23,051 nucleotides of DNA from Chromera velia (GCA_018398765.1 JAHBMJ010001659.1:4646-27696), one strand, 5' to 3'. Counted from the stretch's first letter, positions 8,691-19,879 are shown. Notes: generated by a model not told the origin, from the sequence alone. Program-made: numbers and translations.

Positions 8691-11338
8691 ATTTAGTCAA
8701 CCGTGCCTCGAAACCTTTTCCCATTGTATGACGGCAGGGGAGAAGAAAACAATGAAGCCGATGACGAGGCAAGACACGCAAGGGGGGGAAGAAGGAAGAA
8801 AAGACGACGGTTTGTTTTTTCGAAAGAGAGGAAAAAAGTATGCCGGCAATTAAACGAAGAAGAAGCAAGCGCACGCACGAAGGTGACGCATTAGAAAGAA
8901 AGGAGAGGGCTTGAAAGAGGGAGCGAGAACAAAGAAACGACGAGGAAAAAGACATGAGGCAGGAAAGGCATGTACCATAGAAGAAAGAGTTATCGCTGAT
9001 CCCCGTTCAACTCCAGGAGGCAGAATGCAGTGGGTCAGATTGACCACCTGACAACGCAGAGAGCTCAGGAAAAGGGAGGTAAAAGGATGCCGGAGAGAAA
9101 AAGGAAAGTCAACGGAAAAGTTCGTCAACCCTCTCTCCGTCGAACAGTCCATAGAGGTATGTCGGTCTTCAGAAAGGTACTGCAAAGGAGAGCTCAATCG
9201 GGGATCCATAAGCGGGTTAGGGTTCTGAGTCTTCCCAAGCCCTGCCTGCCTGCCTGCCTGCCTGCCTGTCTTGAAGCAGTGTGGATGGATGCAAGGCATC
9301 TTAGTAGTAAGAGCACCAACGAATTCAAGATCGATCCTGAATTAATTTTCCTAATTCATTTCGTTTGAGTGCCCCGTTTTCTTTCTTTCCGTCCGTCCGC
9401 GCGATGCCTGTCTGTGATCTTGCGCGTGCAGCCGGTCACAGCTTTCTTTTCCTATCTTCCCTCTCCGTCTTTTTTCCGTCTGCCTGGCAGGAATGGTTGT
9501 CTTCTTTCTGCGTGCCGGTTTGTCTCTAAGTGAGGCAGGACCAACAGGAGCAGGCAGCAGGTGCAGGCAGTCAGGCACTTCCTCTGGGGGTGTCTTCGTC
9601 TTTTCTTCCTCTTTCGCACGCACCCCCTTTTTTTCAATTTTTCTGCATGCACGTGTTACCTTCGCATCTGTTTACATATAGAGAGACTAAGCGAAGGTAT
9701 GCGTCTAAGAGGCAAGCAGGTCGGTCCCGTCCTAAGAAGTCGGTCGGTCAATTCTTTTTTTTTTCTTTCTCTCTTTCGTCCTTGTTGCACAGATGGGGAG
9801 GGGGATCTATCAGTCGTCGCACTCGTACTGATCTGATCAACAACTTGATTTGAAGGGGATCGAAGAAAGTGACCACAGAACTTGGCAAACAACGAAAAAG
9901 AGTTCAAGAGAAGATTGAGTCAACTTAATTCATTTGCAAATAATTCACTTGTCTGTTCTGTCTCTTTCCCGTTCTTTCTTTCTCCGCCATTTCTCCATGT
10001 CCTTCCCGTTGCACTCGCTATTGCCTCTTTTCCGATTTTCACCTTTTGAATGCAATGGGCGCAATCAGTCAGTCAGTCGGGTGATTCTCTCTCTGTGTTT
10101 CTGACTGCATTTCTTTCCGAAAAGTCGTGAGGTTGATTGCAAATGCCTTTCGCCTATTTCACCCCCTTTTGTGCTTGCACCGCGTGGCAGGTCTCACTGC
10201 GTTCATCCACCATTCCTTTCCCTTCCCTCTCCTTTTCTTCCTCTCTCTTTTGTCTGTTCATGAAATAATTGACGTCAGTACGGGACACAAAAAGCTGTGT
10301 GTCAGCTGCTTTGCTGACAGGCAAACAGACAAGGACTTCTGTCGCACGAACTTCGAGTCGAACGGGGGGTCCGTCCTTCGGTGATCGAAGCCTGCAATAA
10401 TCAAATGAAGATCGATAGAAGAATTGCGACAGACGGAACTGGGACAAGCGGACGGATGCAAGCAGGGATGGAACTGTCTGACAGATGCCGTCTTCGTTGG
10501 TCTTTCGTGCATCACCCTTTTTTTTCTCTTTCGCGTTTCTTGTCCCCTACCTCTCTCAGGGATCGATGAGGGTCCTTCGTCAAAGAGGATGGATGCCAAT
10601 TGAACAAAGGGAAGTGAAGGGGCGAAAGCGGGAGATTAGAGTAAAGATGGGAAGAGCGAAGGAATGGAAGAGGAAACACAGAAGATGCGCAGACGAGAGG
10701 TCCGAACGATTTCCTTTTCCTGTGCGCTCGTGTAGGATGGCTCTTTCTTGTACATCCGGGCAGCCGCGCTGTGCCGTTGTTTGTATTGAAGCCATCTGAT
10801 CGCGTCACACACATGCGCAGCCTTCTTCCTTCTTCCTTCACTATCGGTAGAATCTTCTCATCTCTGTCTGTCCGTCCGCCTGTTTGTGTTTGTTCGTTCT
10901 CCAGTAACCATTCTTTCTTTCCCTGAATGGGAAGAATTCGCTTGTGGAGAAAAGAATCGTCCGCTGTTCCTTCTTCGCCCTCGATTCTTCTTCCAATCTT
11001 TTCGGCAGAATAAAATCGGTCATGCGAGTTGCATGTCCAGACTCGTTGGCCCTGTCCTCTCTGCACCATGACAAGCGAGGGCCAGTTGATAAACGGCCGC
11101 TGCTTTGTTGTGTTGAAGAAGAGAGGAGAAAAGGTGAGAAGAAGAAAAGGCGTGAAGGAGATCAGACGGCGGAAAGCCTGGTCCAACAGGAGGAATGCGC
11201 AATCGAAGAGAAAGATCACGCAGCTGTCCTCGTATGGCTTCGGGATGGATGTTGTTTTGTGTTCGTCTTTTCCTCCATTTCATGTGCTTCTTCTTCCTTT
11301 TATTCGTTGCGAGTTAATCAAATCAAATGACGGGATCT
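8691..11338. repeat. Gene-free repeat-rich stretch
   Basis: No gene was supportable. Purine-rich blocks (about 8735-9200, 10565-10700, 11100-11215) alternate with pyrimidine-rich ones (9360-9670, 9950-10260, 10800-10925). Clear short repeats are (CTGC)n at 9241-9269 and (AGTC)n at 10064-10079. A minus-strand frame from 11219 to 10512 is long but low-complexity and switches amino-acid bias with the DNA strand bias. Confidence 0.6.
9241..9269. repeat. (CTGC)n tetranucleotide microsatellite
   Basis: Seven near-perfect copies of a CCTG/CTGC unit. One of the cleanest tetranucleotide arrays in the gene-free region. Confidence 0.9.
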
Positions 11339-11386
11339 GTCAGAGCGCAGGCTTGCGGGCATATAGCTCCCTGTATGCGCTCTGAC
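11339..11386. repeat. 48-base inverted repeat (11-bp perfect stem)
   Basis: GTCAGAGCGCA (11339-11349) is the exact reverse complement of TGCGCTCTGAC (11376-11386). The 26-base interval contains a further GGG/CCC complement, so a transcript could fold into a compact stem-loop. The arms are complex sequence, not microsatellite, which makes chance less likely. It is not recognised as any known RNA family. Confidence 0.5.
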
Positions 11387-14200
11387 GTTTTGTAAAACAG
11401 TCGGCTGTGCCTGTGTATGTCGTTCGTTCGTTCGTTTGTTTGTTTGTTTTTGTGTGTTTCGTTTTGTTTGCATGCTTCCGTACTGCAAAGCAAATTGGCG
11501 TGAGGTTGGATGTCTTTCTTTCTTCCTCTCTGTCTCCCCTTTCTTTCCTTCCGATGAAACGAAAGAGGGAGGACACATAGACGAGTGAGGACGGAGGGCC
11601 CGTGTCTCTCTTTTGCCGTTTGTTTTCTTCTTTTTGTGGTTGGTTCCTTCTCGGTACTCCATTGTCGGATTTCTTCCTTCCTTTCTTTCTTCATTTGCTG
11701 TGAAGGCAGGAAGGAAGGAGGACAAAAATGAGGCCGATAGACCGAAAGGAAAGGAAAAGAAAGACGTTCGTTGTGCAGGGTCCTGGTATCGTTATGGATA
11801 GGGCCATCTGTCCAATTGCATGTGCATATGCGTGCACGTGGCTGTTTTGTCTAGCTCCTTCTTTTCTCCCTTTCTTTCTTCGCTACTTCCTTCCTTGTAC
11901 AAGTGCGGGCTTGCAGCCATGCATAGCAGGTCTGCCGCCTTTTTGCCCCCAAAACTTTTGAATGAATGAATGAATGACATGATTGCATGGTGATTTGCAA
12001 ATTTGATGTCTTCCTCATTCATTACACCCTGGTTCATTGTGTGTTGGACAGAATTCAGCAATCACATTCAAAGACGGCGGGAGGAATTGATGATGAAATG
12101 AACAAAAAGAGGGAGGGGGAGAATGAAAGAAAGAGGGAGTCAGCCGCGATTCCATTCTTTCTTCCCGCCAGTCTTTTCTCTTTCCACCGTACCTTTTCCG
12201 ATGGTCTTTTGTTCCTTCCTTCCTGTGTTCATCATGCATGAGCAAGTGGTCTGTCTGTCCCGATGCCAAGCGTTCTCTCCGTATTTTCTCTCCTAGCCGT
12301 TCCTTCCCTTTTTGAATTTGGGAAGGGCCTAGGTTGTTGCTGGCAGAAGGGTGGAAGGCTGGTTGATTCACTGATTGAATGAATGGATAATGATCGATCG
12401 ATCAATTGATACATGCATCCATTGCTGTGCTGGCCTCCATACCTTCACTTCTTTCGCCTCTATTCCTTCTTCGCTGACTGACGGTGTGCTTCGTCTGAAC
12501 TGCTTGAAAGGAAGAAAGGGAATTAAGAGGAATGGAGTCAAGTCAACTCACGTGCTGCCTGCAGGGGAGCAGTCGCAAGGCGCTCTTGCTTCGAACGGAA
12601 AGATTTGTCTTACTTGTGCCTTCGTTCTAAGGCCTGCTTGCTGGTGGTGCTCCACGTTCTTACGGTGCTGTCGCTGCTGCTGATGCAACGCTGCTGGTGT
12701 TGTTGCTCTAGGTGATGTTGAGTACGGAAGGAAAAAGGAAGAATCGAGAGAGAGAACACAAAGAGCGCAAGAGTGGGTGAAACAAACACCTGAAAGACTT
12801 GTGAAGCCATGAACTCTAGAAAAGAAAAAGAGGTCGATCGAGAGAGGCGAACAAACAGAAGAGAGAATGAACAAACTTCGAAAGCAGAAGGAGAGAGACA
12901 GAATACATCCGTGTCATGCTTTCCTTCTTCCTGCCTGTAAGAATTGACAAGAAAAATGCAGGAGAGAAGGGGCATGAATAGTAAAGCTGTAGTTGCTTGA
13001 TTATTGAATGATGCATTTGTTCGTCTGAATGCGTGCCTGCGTGCCCGTATTGCTCTGCGTAGAAATAAGGGCAAGTAAAGGGGTGTTGCTAGAGAGGTGA
13101 GAATCCTTGTTTGCATGAAGGTCCCTTTTGTCAATTCAGTCCCTCTCTTCGACACATCCTTTTGCTATTCGCTTCTTCTCTCTCTCTTCATTTTCGTGAT
13201 CATGTCTTTTTACTTGCTTGGTAATGCTTGTCTGTCTGGTGAGAAGCCTGCGATGGACTGGCGTGTGTGTTGTTGCTCCTGCAAGAAGAAACGTGTGAAT
13301 GATGCGTAACAGGCCAATCTGCCAGTCCTCTAGCTGTTTGCTTGTGGTGTTGAAAGGGAAAAACGCATGCACCGATCAATCCTATTGCTCTTGTCGGATT
13401 TTGTTTGTCGGTCAAGTCAGCAGGATGGATGGATGACCGAGGGACTGACAGATCGATAATCGAAACGAAAAAAGGAAGGAAGAGTCGTGATGAATCGAAA
13501 GAAAGAAAAGAGGAGGCGAACAGAGAAGAGAAACAAACGCAGAATGGATCGCCCTTAAGAGCAAGAACAGAAGGAGGATGCTGATGGGTACAAGCAAGCA
13601 GGTCAAACGAAAAGAGGACAGGTGGTCTGAGCTGTGAACACGAATTGAGGAAGCGCTCCCCCCTTTCCCGTATGCTCCTCTCTTCTCTTCTCTTCGTTCA
13701 GTGCTTCCTTGTAGGATCACACTCATGAAAGAAAGTAGCAGCTTGGCTGCACGGCTTTCGTTGCTGCTGTTTTGTTCTTGCCTTTCCACGAAATAAATGA
13801 GTGCGCTCTCGTTTCATGATAATTGTCTGTGCTTACCGACTAACTCGAAGAATTTCATCTTTCCTCTGCATGGATGGTCTCTTTGTCTGTTGTCTGTTTG
13901 TCCATGGTACCGCGTGCCGCTGCTGCTGATTATTCGGACATGTAGTGACTTGACATACGTTCTGAATTTGTTTCTTCTTTCTTTCTGTCTTATGAGAGAG
14001 ATACAGCGAGGGAGGAAGCGGCGCTTGGAAGGCGAGCAAGTCGATGGGGAAGGAAGGCAGTGTCACTAGCTGTCAGTGTGATTATAGGCGGGTGAGGACG
14101 GAGGACGACACAGAAGGAAGGAAGGAAGGAAGGAAGCCGATTGCCACGACAGAAGTGGGCACGAAGAGAATAGAAGAGAAGTAACGATGCAAAAAGAGAT
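11387..14200. repeat. Gene-free repeat-rich stretch
   Basis: No gene was supportable. Composition alternates as elsewhere: pyrimidine-rich 11400-11550 and 11850-12050, purine-rich 12710-12970 and 13420-13660, pyrimidine-rich 13660-14000, purine-rich 14000-14190. Repeats include (GTTC)n passing into (GTTT)n at 11420-11450, (GAAT)n at 11959-11977, the 14-bp palindrome TGATCGATCGATCA at 12391-12404, and (GGAA)n at 14113-14137. Both strands give only low-complexity frames. Confidence 0.6.
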
Positions 14201-17160
14201 TGGCAGTGCATGAATTATCTAGCTGGGTATGATCACGATAGATTCCACCCACCCGACTAGCTTGCCGGCCTTCCTTTCAGGGTGATTCCATAAGGCCTGA
14301 ATGAAGTCAAATGACTTGAATGTGTAATAGAAGATCTGTCTGTGTTGCTCTCTACCCTCCGTTCTGCTTATCGAAGAAGAAAAACAGGAAGCTCTGGAAG
14401 GGAAGGGGAGTGAACTTCAGGCATAGAGCTCTATCTCGTTCTCTGTCTCCGTCTCCTCTGTGCATGAATGCATGGATCGACTTCGAGCCCTTTCTCTCCC
14501 TCCCCTCTCTATCGTTGTCCATTTCATCTTTTCTTACACCGCTCTGTCTGACCGTCTTGCTTTAGGCCATATGCATATCGATCACTACGTTGCTGCAGCC
14601 CGTTGTTTAAGTGGGACGCGAGCATCTGCTTGGAGATTGAAATGGACCTGCCGTGTGTTCTTTGAAGTTGTAGAGGAAGAGAAATGGAGCAGGTAAGAGC
14701 GAGAGAGAGAAGAGTAAAAAAAGAGTTTTCATCTTTCTCGTGTTTGTTTTATAAAAGAGGGGGGCCACTTCGACTGAGGAGAAGGGAAGACGCGGGGTGA
14801 TTCAAGAAGCGTTCGAAATCTGAGAAGAGAAAACAATGCGCCAAAGAGAGAGAGAGGGCGGTGCAGAAGTGATAGGAAAGAGTGTCAAACGAAAAGAAAA
14901 GAAAACTGCACGGAACGACTGGTGGAGACACACAACGGAATTAATTCAGGTCTGATGACGGCCAGAGCGCTCATTCAGACAACACCGGGTTGGTTGTTGT
15001 ACTTTTGATGTCCATTTTTCTTTTGAGGGACGTGGTGCGTTCCCTCCCGTTTCCAGTCCTTTTCACTTCCTCACCCCCTCGAGGACATTTTTCTTTATTT
15101 CCCTCCCTCCTTGTTTCAACAAAACAGCCAGCCAGCCACAAGGAGGGTACGTCCATCTCCGTCCTTTCAACCCCTGATTTGTTTGTGTCGCTGTAGAGAA
15201 TCATGTGAGAGACGGGGAGAAGAAAGCAAAGTACAGGGGCGAACACAGTGCGGAGGCGGCCATGCAAGAGCCGGAGTTCGATTTTTCTCGCCATTCTTGT
15301 TTCTTTATTTATTTTTGTGCTTTTGGCGATTCGGTCAGGCTGATCATAGATGATGAGTTGGAGGGGATGAACTTATGCAAGATTGAGAAGGAAGGAAGTA
15401 AGGAACAAAAACGAAGGTCTCAATGTTTTTCACAATGTCTACTTTCTTTTGTGTTCTATCTCTTTTGTCATTCCCTGAATGTCGAAGAAAAAATCAATCT
15501 CTCTAACGCTCATGACGTAGCCTCCCTTACTGTCTCTTCTATTCCATGGATAGGCTTCCTTCCTTCCTTCCTTCCTTTCTTTCTTTCTTTCTTTCTTTCT
15601 GTGTTTCCTTCTTGGCATTCATCACTTCACTGAAGGCAACGCGAGGCCTTGATCGGAACTCGACCGGTCGCCTTGTTTTGCTGTGCTGTGCTGTGCTTTG
15701 CGTAGTCCCTCTCTTTCTCCTTTTTCTTCCTCTCTTCTGCTCTTCTTCTCTCTTGTTACTTCTTTTTTCTCGCCGCCCTCCTCAAGACCGTCCGCAGTAG
15801 CTGCATGTATAGAGTAGAGACAGAGAAAAAGGGGGAGAGAGCAAAAGAGAGAGGGAAATTGAAACCCGTGCACAGAGTGATTTCAGATTCCTGCTCTTTC
15901 CCCTATTTTTTTCCTTCAAGGAACATCAAGAAAGACCGAACGGACCACGCACTCCTCGGAACCGCAAACAAAAAAACAACAGGAACACCGTCCTTCCCAG
16001 CTCAGTGCTAAGCGAATCCTGCTGGTGCACAGAGACGGCGGCGGACTGGCTGTGCGTCTTGCCTGCTTTGGCTGAGAGCCAGTGAGTGAGTGAGTGAGTG
16101 AAAGAGTTGCTGCTGTCCTTTATGTCTCTTCTCTCTCTCTGCCCATTCATGCACTCAGTCTGACATTGGCCATGACCTGCCACTAGAAGATTCCCACATG
16201 AGGTCAGAGGGCGAGACAGGAAGAGTACGACTGCTGGAATGGCTGTGCAGCCAACCTGCAGACCTGCCTTCGATCGCTGTGTCAGACAAGCAAAAGGGGG
16301 TGCAGCCTCTGACAATCAGTAGGAGTGGGAGCGTGAATACACATTCAGTTATTCAGTGCAACCTCCCTTCTTCGCCCTAGCTCAATCTTTCTCGTCTCCT
16401 GTCGCTTTCTTGTTCCCCCTTCCCGTCTGACCGTGAGATGAGATAGGAGGGAAGGGATGCCAAAGAAAGACAACAGAGGAGTTGCGTTGAGGCGGGCATG
16501 TATCATACCCCACAGAAATCTCCCGACGGCCTGTCTGCCCGCAATCCTGCCTGCCTGCATGTCTGACTGTCCGCGTGCGTGCGGGTCGACTGAATCGCGA
16601 GTCGACCGCTGTCGGTCAGTCGGTGTTCTCGTGGACAGGTGGAAAGGAACGAAGGTGACTACGGGGGGGGAGACGTGTGTCTCTTCGTTTTTTTTTCTGA
16701 TCTTGAGTCTATTTGCCCGTTTTTCTTTCACCCGAGATCGGGCGACTGTTAGCGACTGTCATCAAAATTAAAGGAAGACTGTAGAGTGCCGGCCGAACGA
16801 ACTGACTGTGTACCAATGCAGCAGCCTCTCTTCCTCCTGACTGCCAATTTTTCTTTTCCTTTCCTTTCCCTTCCTTCGATTTTTTTTTCATCCTCTGTTT
16901 CATTTGTAGAAAGAGGAATCCATTACTTCTTTGATTTCTGGCATTCTTTTTTTTTGTTCTCACAACAATTCAATCTGTACATTTCCAACGCTCACCTCCC
17001 TTCTAGTACGCTTCACATGAGAGAGAGTCGAGGAGGTGGAGGAGAGGAGTTGTTGGCGTTCAACTTTTGCTGGCTCATTCAATTCAATTGGTCCATGCAG
17101 AGGGGCGGCTGTTTGAATCCTGTCTACGCGCATGACACAGTTGAGAGGGAGAGAAAGTGA
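14201..17160. repeat. Gene-free repeat-rich stretch
   Basis: No gene was supportable. Pyrimidine-rich blocks (14330-14550, 14980-15120, 15420-15800, 16680-17000) alternate with purine-rich ones (14640-14920, 15810-15870, 17015-17160). Repeats include (TTCC)n passing into (TTCT)n at 15556-15600, a TGCTG pentamer array at 15679-15697 and (GTGA)n at 16080-16102. The block ends at about 17160, where sequence character changes abruptly. Confidence 0.6.
15556..15600. repeat. (TTCC)n(TTCT)n compound microsatellite
   Basis: About five TTCC units followed by about six TTCT units, differing by one base per unit. This looks like a single array that mutated and re-expanded. It is a continuous polypyrimidine strand of about 45 bases. 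Confidence 0.9.
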
Positions 17161-18435
17161 TCGGGGCTCATCGAAGTTGTAGCTAGAGTGCTGGAATGTT
17201 GACTGCCAGAATCATGAAAGGATGTTTTCTGACGTGCAGCACTGTGACCGCCTATGTGACGTCGACTAGGACGTCGAAAGCCTGTAATGATTTAGATTGA
17301 TGTACTGTTGTTTGCGGCTTCGTTTCAGTATCTTATATCAGCTCTTGTATAACTCAACTTTAACTTATACGATCGATTTAATTGTTTTCCACATTGATTA
17401 AATTTGATTTAGCCTTGGGTTCCAACCGCTCGTTTAGCTGATTCTATGTAGTTAAAACTGTTACATTTTTATTTCAATGTGATTCGCCGTTTGATTCTTC
17501 ATTATATAGTTTAACGAAACATAAAAGTCCTAGGATGTATATACTTGTTATTGTCAAGATATATATCTAGATATACCCTATAAAACTAAGTTAAATCCCT
17601 CCGATTCCCTTGGGAATTTAATGGAATTTATTTTTGATATTTAGTAGATTTTAGTGGAATTCACCGTAGAATCTACTCGTATCTACTCGTCGGGATTTTA
17701 CTAAATTCCACAAACTTTGGAGACTGATTTCTCGGGATCTAGAAAGAGTTAGGAGTTCAAATTAGCCCGGTTCATTGCCCAATATGGGATATCGGCTTTA
17801 ATATGACGATCAGTGTAGCTAAAAATGTTGATATTATATAGAGGCACAACCACCCTCAGGTGAATGCCTTATTGAGTGTTGACCAACACTGTGGTACTTG
17901 AAAATCACGTGCATGCAGAATTTTATGTGAAGTTCCGATACAAACTTCTCAGGGCCTTGGAATTGCCCGAGCTGCGGCTCAGCTGCCTATTGCCCTCCGA
18001 GGACGCATAAACTTAATTCTCACACTTGCCATTCGCACGCGAATAAACCTGTTTTTTAAAAATGCCATTGTTGGCTGCCACTCGCTTAACTCGGACAGCT
18101 TGCATTCGTCATGCAGACTGCATGTGCGCAGAGACGGCATGCCTGCATTCAGGGCAACAAATGTCAACAAATCTTGGAGTCAATGAGTCATCATGGAGTC
18201 ATTGTTTTAGTGTCGAAATCGTGCAGTAGAGTCAAAGCTCGCTATCGTTTCTCAGTAGTTTTAAGTGTTTGAGCAGGTGCAATGATCTAATATCACAAAT
18301 CAGTCCGCTCTGAGTCAACCAGAATCCAATTTGTTTTCGCCTTGTGACAGGATCTTTCATACCGAGCCTGTGTTGGCGACAGTGTCGCTACTTGTGCACG
18401 TGTTTCTCCTCACCCTTTAGAGAAGAAGCAAGATC
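17161..18435. other. AT-rich complex-sequence region upstream of the TLDc gene
   Basis: No gene was recognised. Microsatellites stop and the DNA becomes AT-rich and complex. Features seen: the inverted pair ATTCCC-TT-GGGAAT (17604-17617), a 10-bp tandem duplication ATCTACTCGT (17671-17690), and the palindrome AGTGTTG-AC-CAACACT (17875-17890). The 17600-17770 part resembles 21704-21860 near the retrotransposons (GGAATTTA motifs, then a GATTTCT...CTAG box), suggesting a shared dispersed repeat. The last few hundred bases should contain the TLDc promoter. A CCTTTAG at 18414-18420 just before the coding start could be a leader-intron acceptor. Confidence 0.4.
17671..17690. repeat. 10-bp tandem duplication
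   Basis: ATCTACTCGT occurs twice without a gap in otherwise AT-rich sequence. It may be a local slippage product or a remnant of an insertion event. Confidence 0.7.
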
Positions 18436-19560
18436 ATGACGGGTATTCTGGCAGACATCAAAACCTGCCACGAAAAAAATGTAGGCATCATTGGTCGCGT
18501 GGAGGCTCTGAAAGAAGTCAAGACTTTTGAGTATTCCTTCCAGTCTTCCCTCAGCAGCTCTCGAGAGCTTTTTTCCAGACGTCGTCTGATTTCTATTGCC
18601 ATTCCTGAAAAGAAGGGTGTGCAATCGATCGCTTCCTTCCTCTCAGATTGGAAGTTCCCCGGCACCCTTCGTAACGATTTTCTCCACTTTTTGGAGACTC
18701 TTAACTATCATCCGTCTACCTGGATCGAAATGAAGAAGCTCAATGATGACCTCGAGAGAGTTGCTCTCGGTCTCGGAGAGTTTTGTCTTGACGAAGGTGG
18801 GGACATGGCTGACAAGCGAAAAGCCGAGCTTGCCAAATACCTAGACAACCTGCAGAGAATCCAGAAGATTCTCTACGATCTGGAGGAAGATCTGATGGGA
18901 AGAGAGTCCCGTCAGGCAGAAATTCAGAGAGAGGTCAATCAGAGAGTAGCCGCCTTGAATAAATGTTTGTTCAAGTGTGAACTCCGCCCTCATGACTCCT
19001 TCTGGGGCTCCGTTCTTCTCTCCGAAGGCCATGCTGCTCTACTGACCTCCTGGTACCCGGGCAGCTGGGATCTAATCTACAGAGGGACGAGAGATGGGAT
19101 GAATGCCAAGACATTCCACTCAAAAGCTGACGGGAAGGGCCCGACAGTTAGCCTCGTTCAGTGCAATGAGAATGTTTTTGGAGGGTATACGAAAGTATTG
19201 TGGCAAAGCGTCGGTCAACAGAGTGATGGTTCTACGGGTCGTTGGGCCTCTGACAACCAGGCCGAGATCTTTATCTTGAAAAGTACGCTGGGTATTGAGC
19301 CGGCTCGTTTCCCTGTCAAAATCATTGAGAAGACCAGAGCAGTCTTTCATCGTGAGACTAGCGGTCCCATTTTTTTGTATGACATTGTTACAAATTTTGG
19401 GACTGAAAGCTGCGTCTCCGAATTCGGTCGGGGCTACAAGAACCCCACGGGGTTGGGGGAGTACGCCCTCACGGAGGGGACTGCTCGCAGTAGTCGTATT
19501 CAAGCTAGGTATTCAAGAGATCGAGGTGTTTGCCTTGGGTGGGGGGGGGTCAAGCACTGA
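18436..19560 (+). CDS. TLDc-domain protein, frameshifted near its C-terminus
   Basis: A 374-residue single-exon frame; the ATG at 18436 is preceded by an in-frame TAG at 18418. Residues 1-125 are unrecognised and Lys/Glu/Ser-rich. Residues about 126-178 are heptad-like and probably coiled coil (YLDNLQRIQKILYDLEEDL). The TLDc domain begins near 187: SFWGSVLLSEGHAALLTSW, WDLIYRGTRDGMNAKTFHSK, GKGPTVSLVQ, VFGGYTKVLWQS, AEIFILKS, then YKNPTG near 334-339. TLDc proteins (TLDC, OXR1, NCOA7 families) act in oxidative-stress protection and, in several eukaryotes, bind the V-ATPase; the substrate or partner here is unknown. The domain should end in an IEVF strand. It is encoded in another frame (IQEIEVFALGGGG), displaced by a 13-bp insertion at 19496-19508, so this frame ends in a novel 20-residue tail. 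The gene is either a recent pseudogene, a variant allele, or spliced. Confidence 0.85.
   Translation: MTGILADIKTCHEKNVGIIGRVEALKEVKTFEYSFQSSLSSSRELFSRRRLISIAIPEKKGVQSIASFLSDWKFPGTLRNDFLHFLETLNYHPSTWIEMKKLNDDLERVALGLGEFCLDEGGDMADKRKAELAKYLDNLQRIQKILYDLEEDLMGRESRQAEIQREVNQRVAALNKCLFKCELRPHDSFWGSVLLSEGHAALLTSWYPGSWDLIYRGTRDGMNAKTFHSKADGKGPTVSLVQCNENVFGGYTKVLWQSVGQQSDGSTGRWASDNQAEIFILKSTLGIEPARFPVKIIEKTRAVFHRETSGPIFLYDIVTNFGTESCVSEFGRGYKNPTGLGEYALTEGTARSSRIQARYSRDRGVCLGWGGVKH
19496..19517 (+). other. 9-bp direct repeats around CTAG: candidate transposon excision footprint
   Basis: GTATTCAAG (19496-19504), CTAG (19505-19508), GTATTCAAG (19509-19517). Both the upstream and downstream flanking bases differ, so the repeat is exactly 9 bp. 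Without one copy plus CTAG (13 bp) the frame runs ...SSRIQEIEVFALGG..., the expected TLDc terminus. A 9-bp target duplication is typical of Mutator-like elements, and a short palindromic residue is typical of cut-and-paste excision. The 13-bp unit also begins GT and ends AG, but is far shorter than usual spliceosomal introns. Confidence 0.7.
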
Positions 19561-19597
19561 CAGCAGCAGCAGCAGCAGCAAGAGCAGCGCGGCTTAG
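19509..19597 (+). pseudogene. Displaced ancestral C-terminus of the TLDc protein
   Basis: In the frame ending at 19597 the sequence reads IQEIEVFALGGGG, then a Ser-rich tail encoded largely by a CAG/AGC run (about 19561-19580), ending SSAA and a TAG. IEVFAL is the standard final strand of TLDc domains. The intact frame does not use it, so this segment is either untranslated or reached only by splicing or frameshift. Confidence 0.7.
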
Positions 19598-19860
19598 CAG
19601 ACATCTTTGACTCTCTCATTCCCTCTTCGTCAATGTGGTCGCTTCCTGTTTTTTGCTTTGTTTTCACAGTCCTCTGTTTTTAGAATGCACAAAGACGAAG
19701 CGAGCGAAGGGGAAGAAAACTGGAGCACGAGGTAGCGAAAAGATTCAAAAGACTCTGAGGGAGAAGTTGTCTCGCTCTGGTACTCGCTGTTTTCCTACGT
19801 CCTCTCATGAATTGACGGTACATGGCTGAACGGTATGCGATGAGGGAGCCTACTTACGAA
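19598..19860. other. 3' flank of the TLDc gene
   Basis: Mixed-composition sequence between the TLDc gene and the GAGT-type array. It probably holds the TLDc 3' UTR. No polyadenylation signal, RNA gene or repeat could be assigned. Confidence 0.3.
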
Positions 19861-19879
19861 TATCTGAATGGAGGAGGGA

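Noticed and set aside
9214-9224. GGGTTAGGGTT, telomere-like
   Set aside because: Only about one and a half units, internal and not repeated; expected by chance.
10270-10277. TGACGTCA, a CRE-type element
   Set aside because: A single 8-mer far from any gene; no supporting context.
10512-11219. 235-codon minus-strand open frame
   Set aside because: Low-complexity composition following strand bias, no recognisable domain, with comparable frames on the opposite strand.
12610-13155. 181-codon minus-strand frame rich in Phe, Leu and Ser
   Set aside because: Product of a purine-rich plus strand; no membrane-protein family pattern.
5282-17160. tRNA or other structural RNA genes
   Set aside because: I looked for TTCGA-type B-box motifs and cloverleaf flanks by eye and found none that paired; a covariance-model scan would be needed to exclude them.
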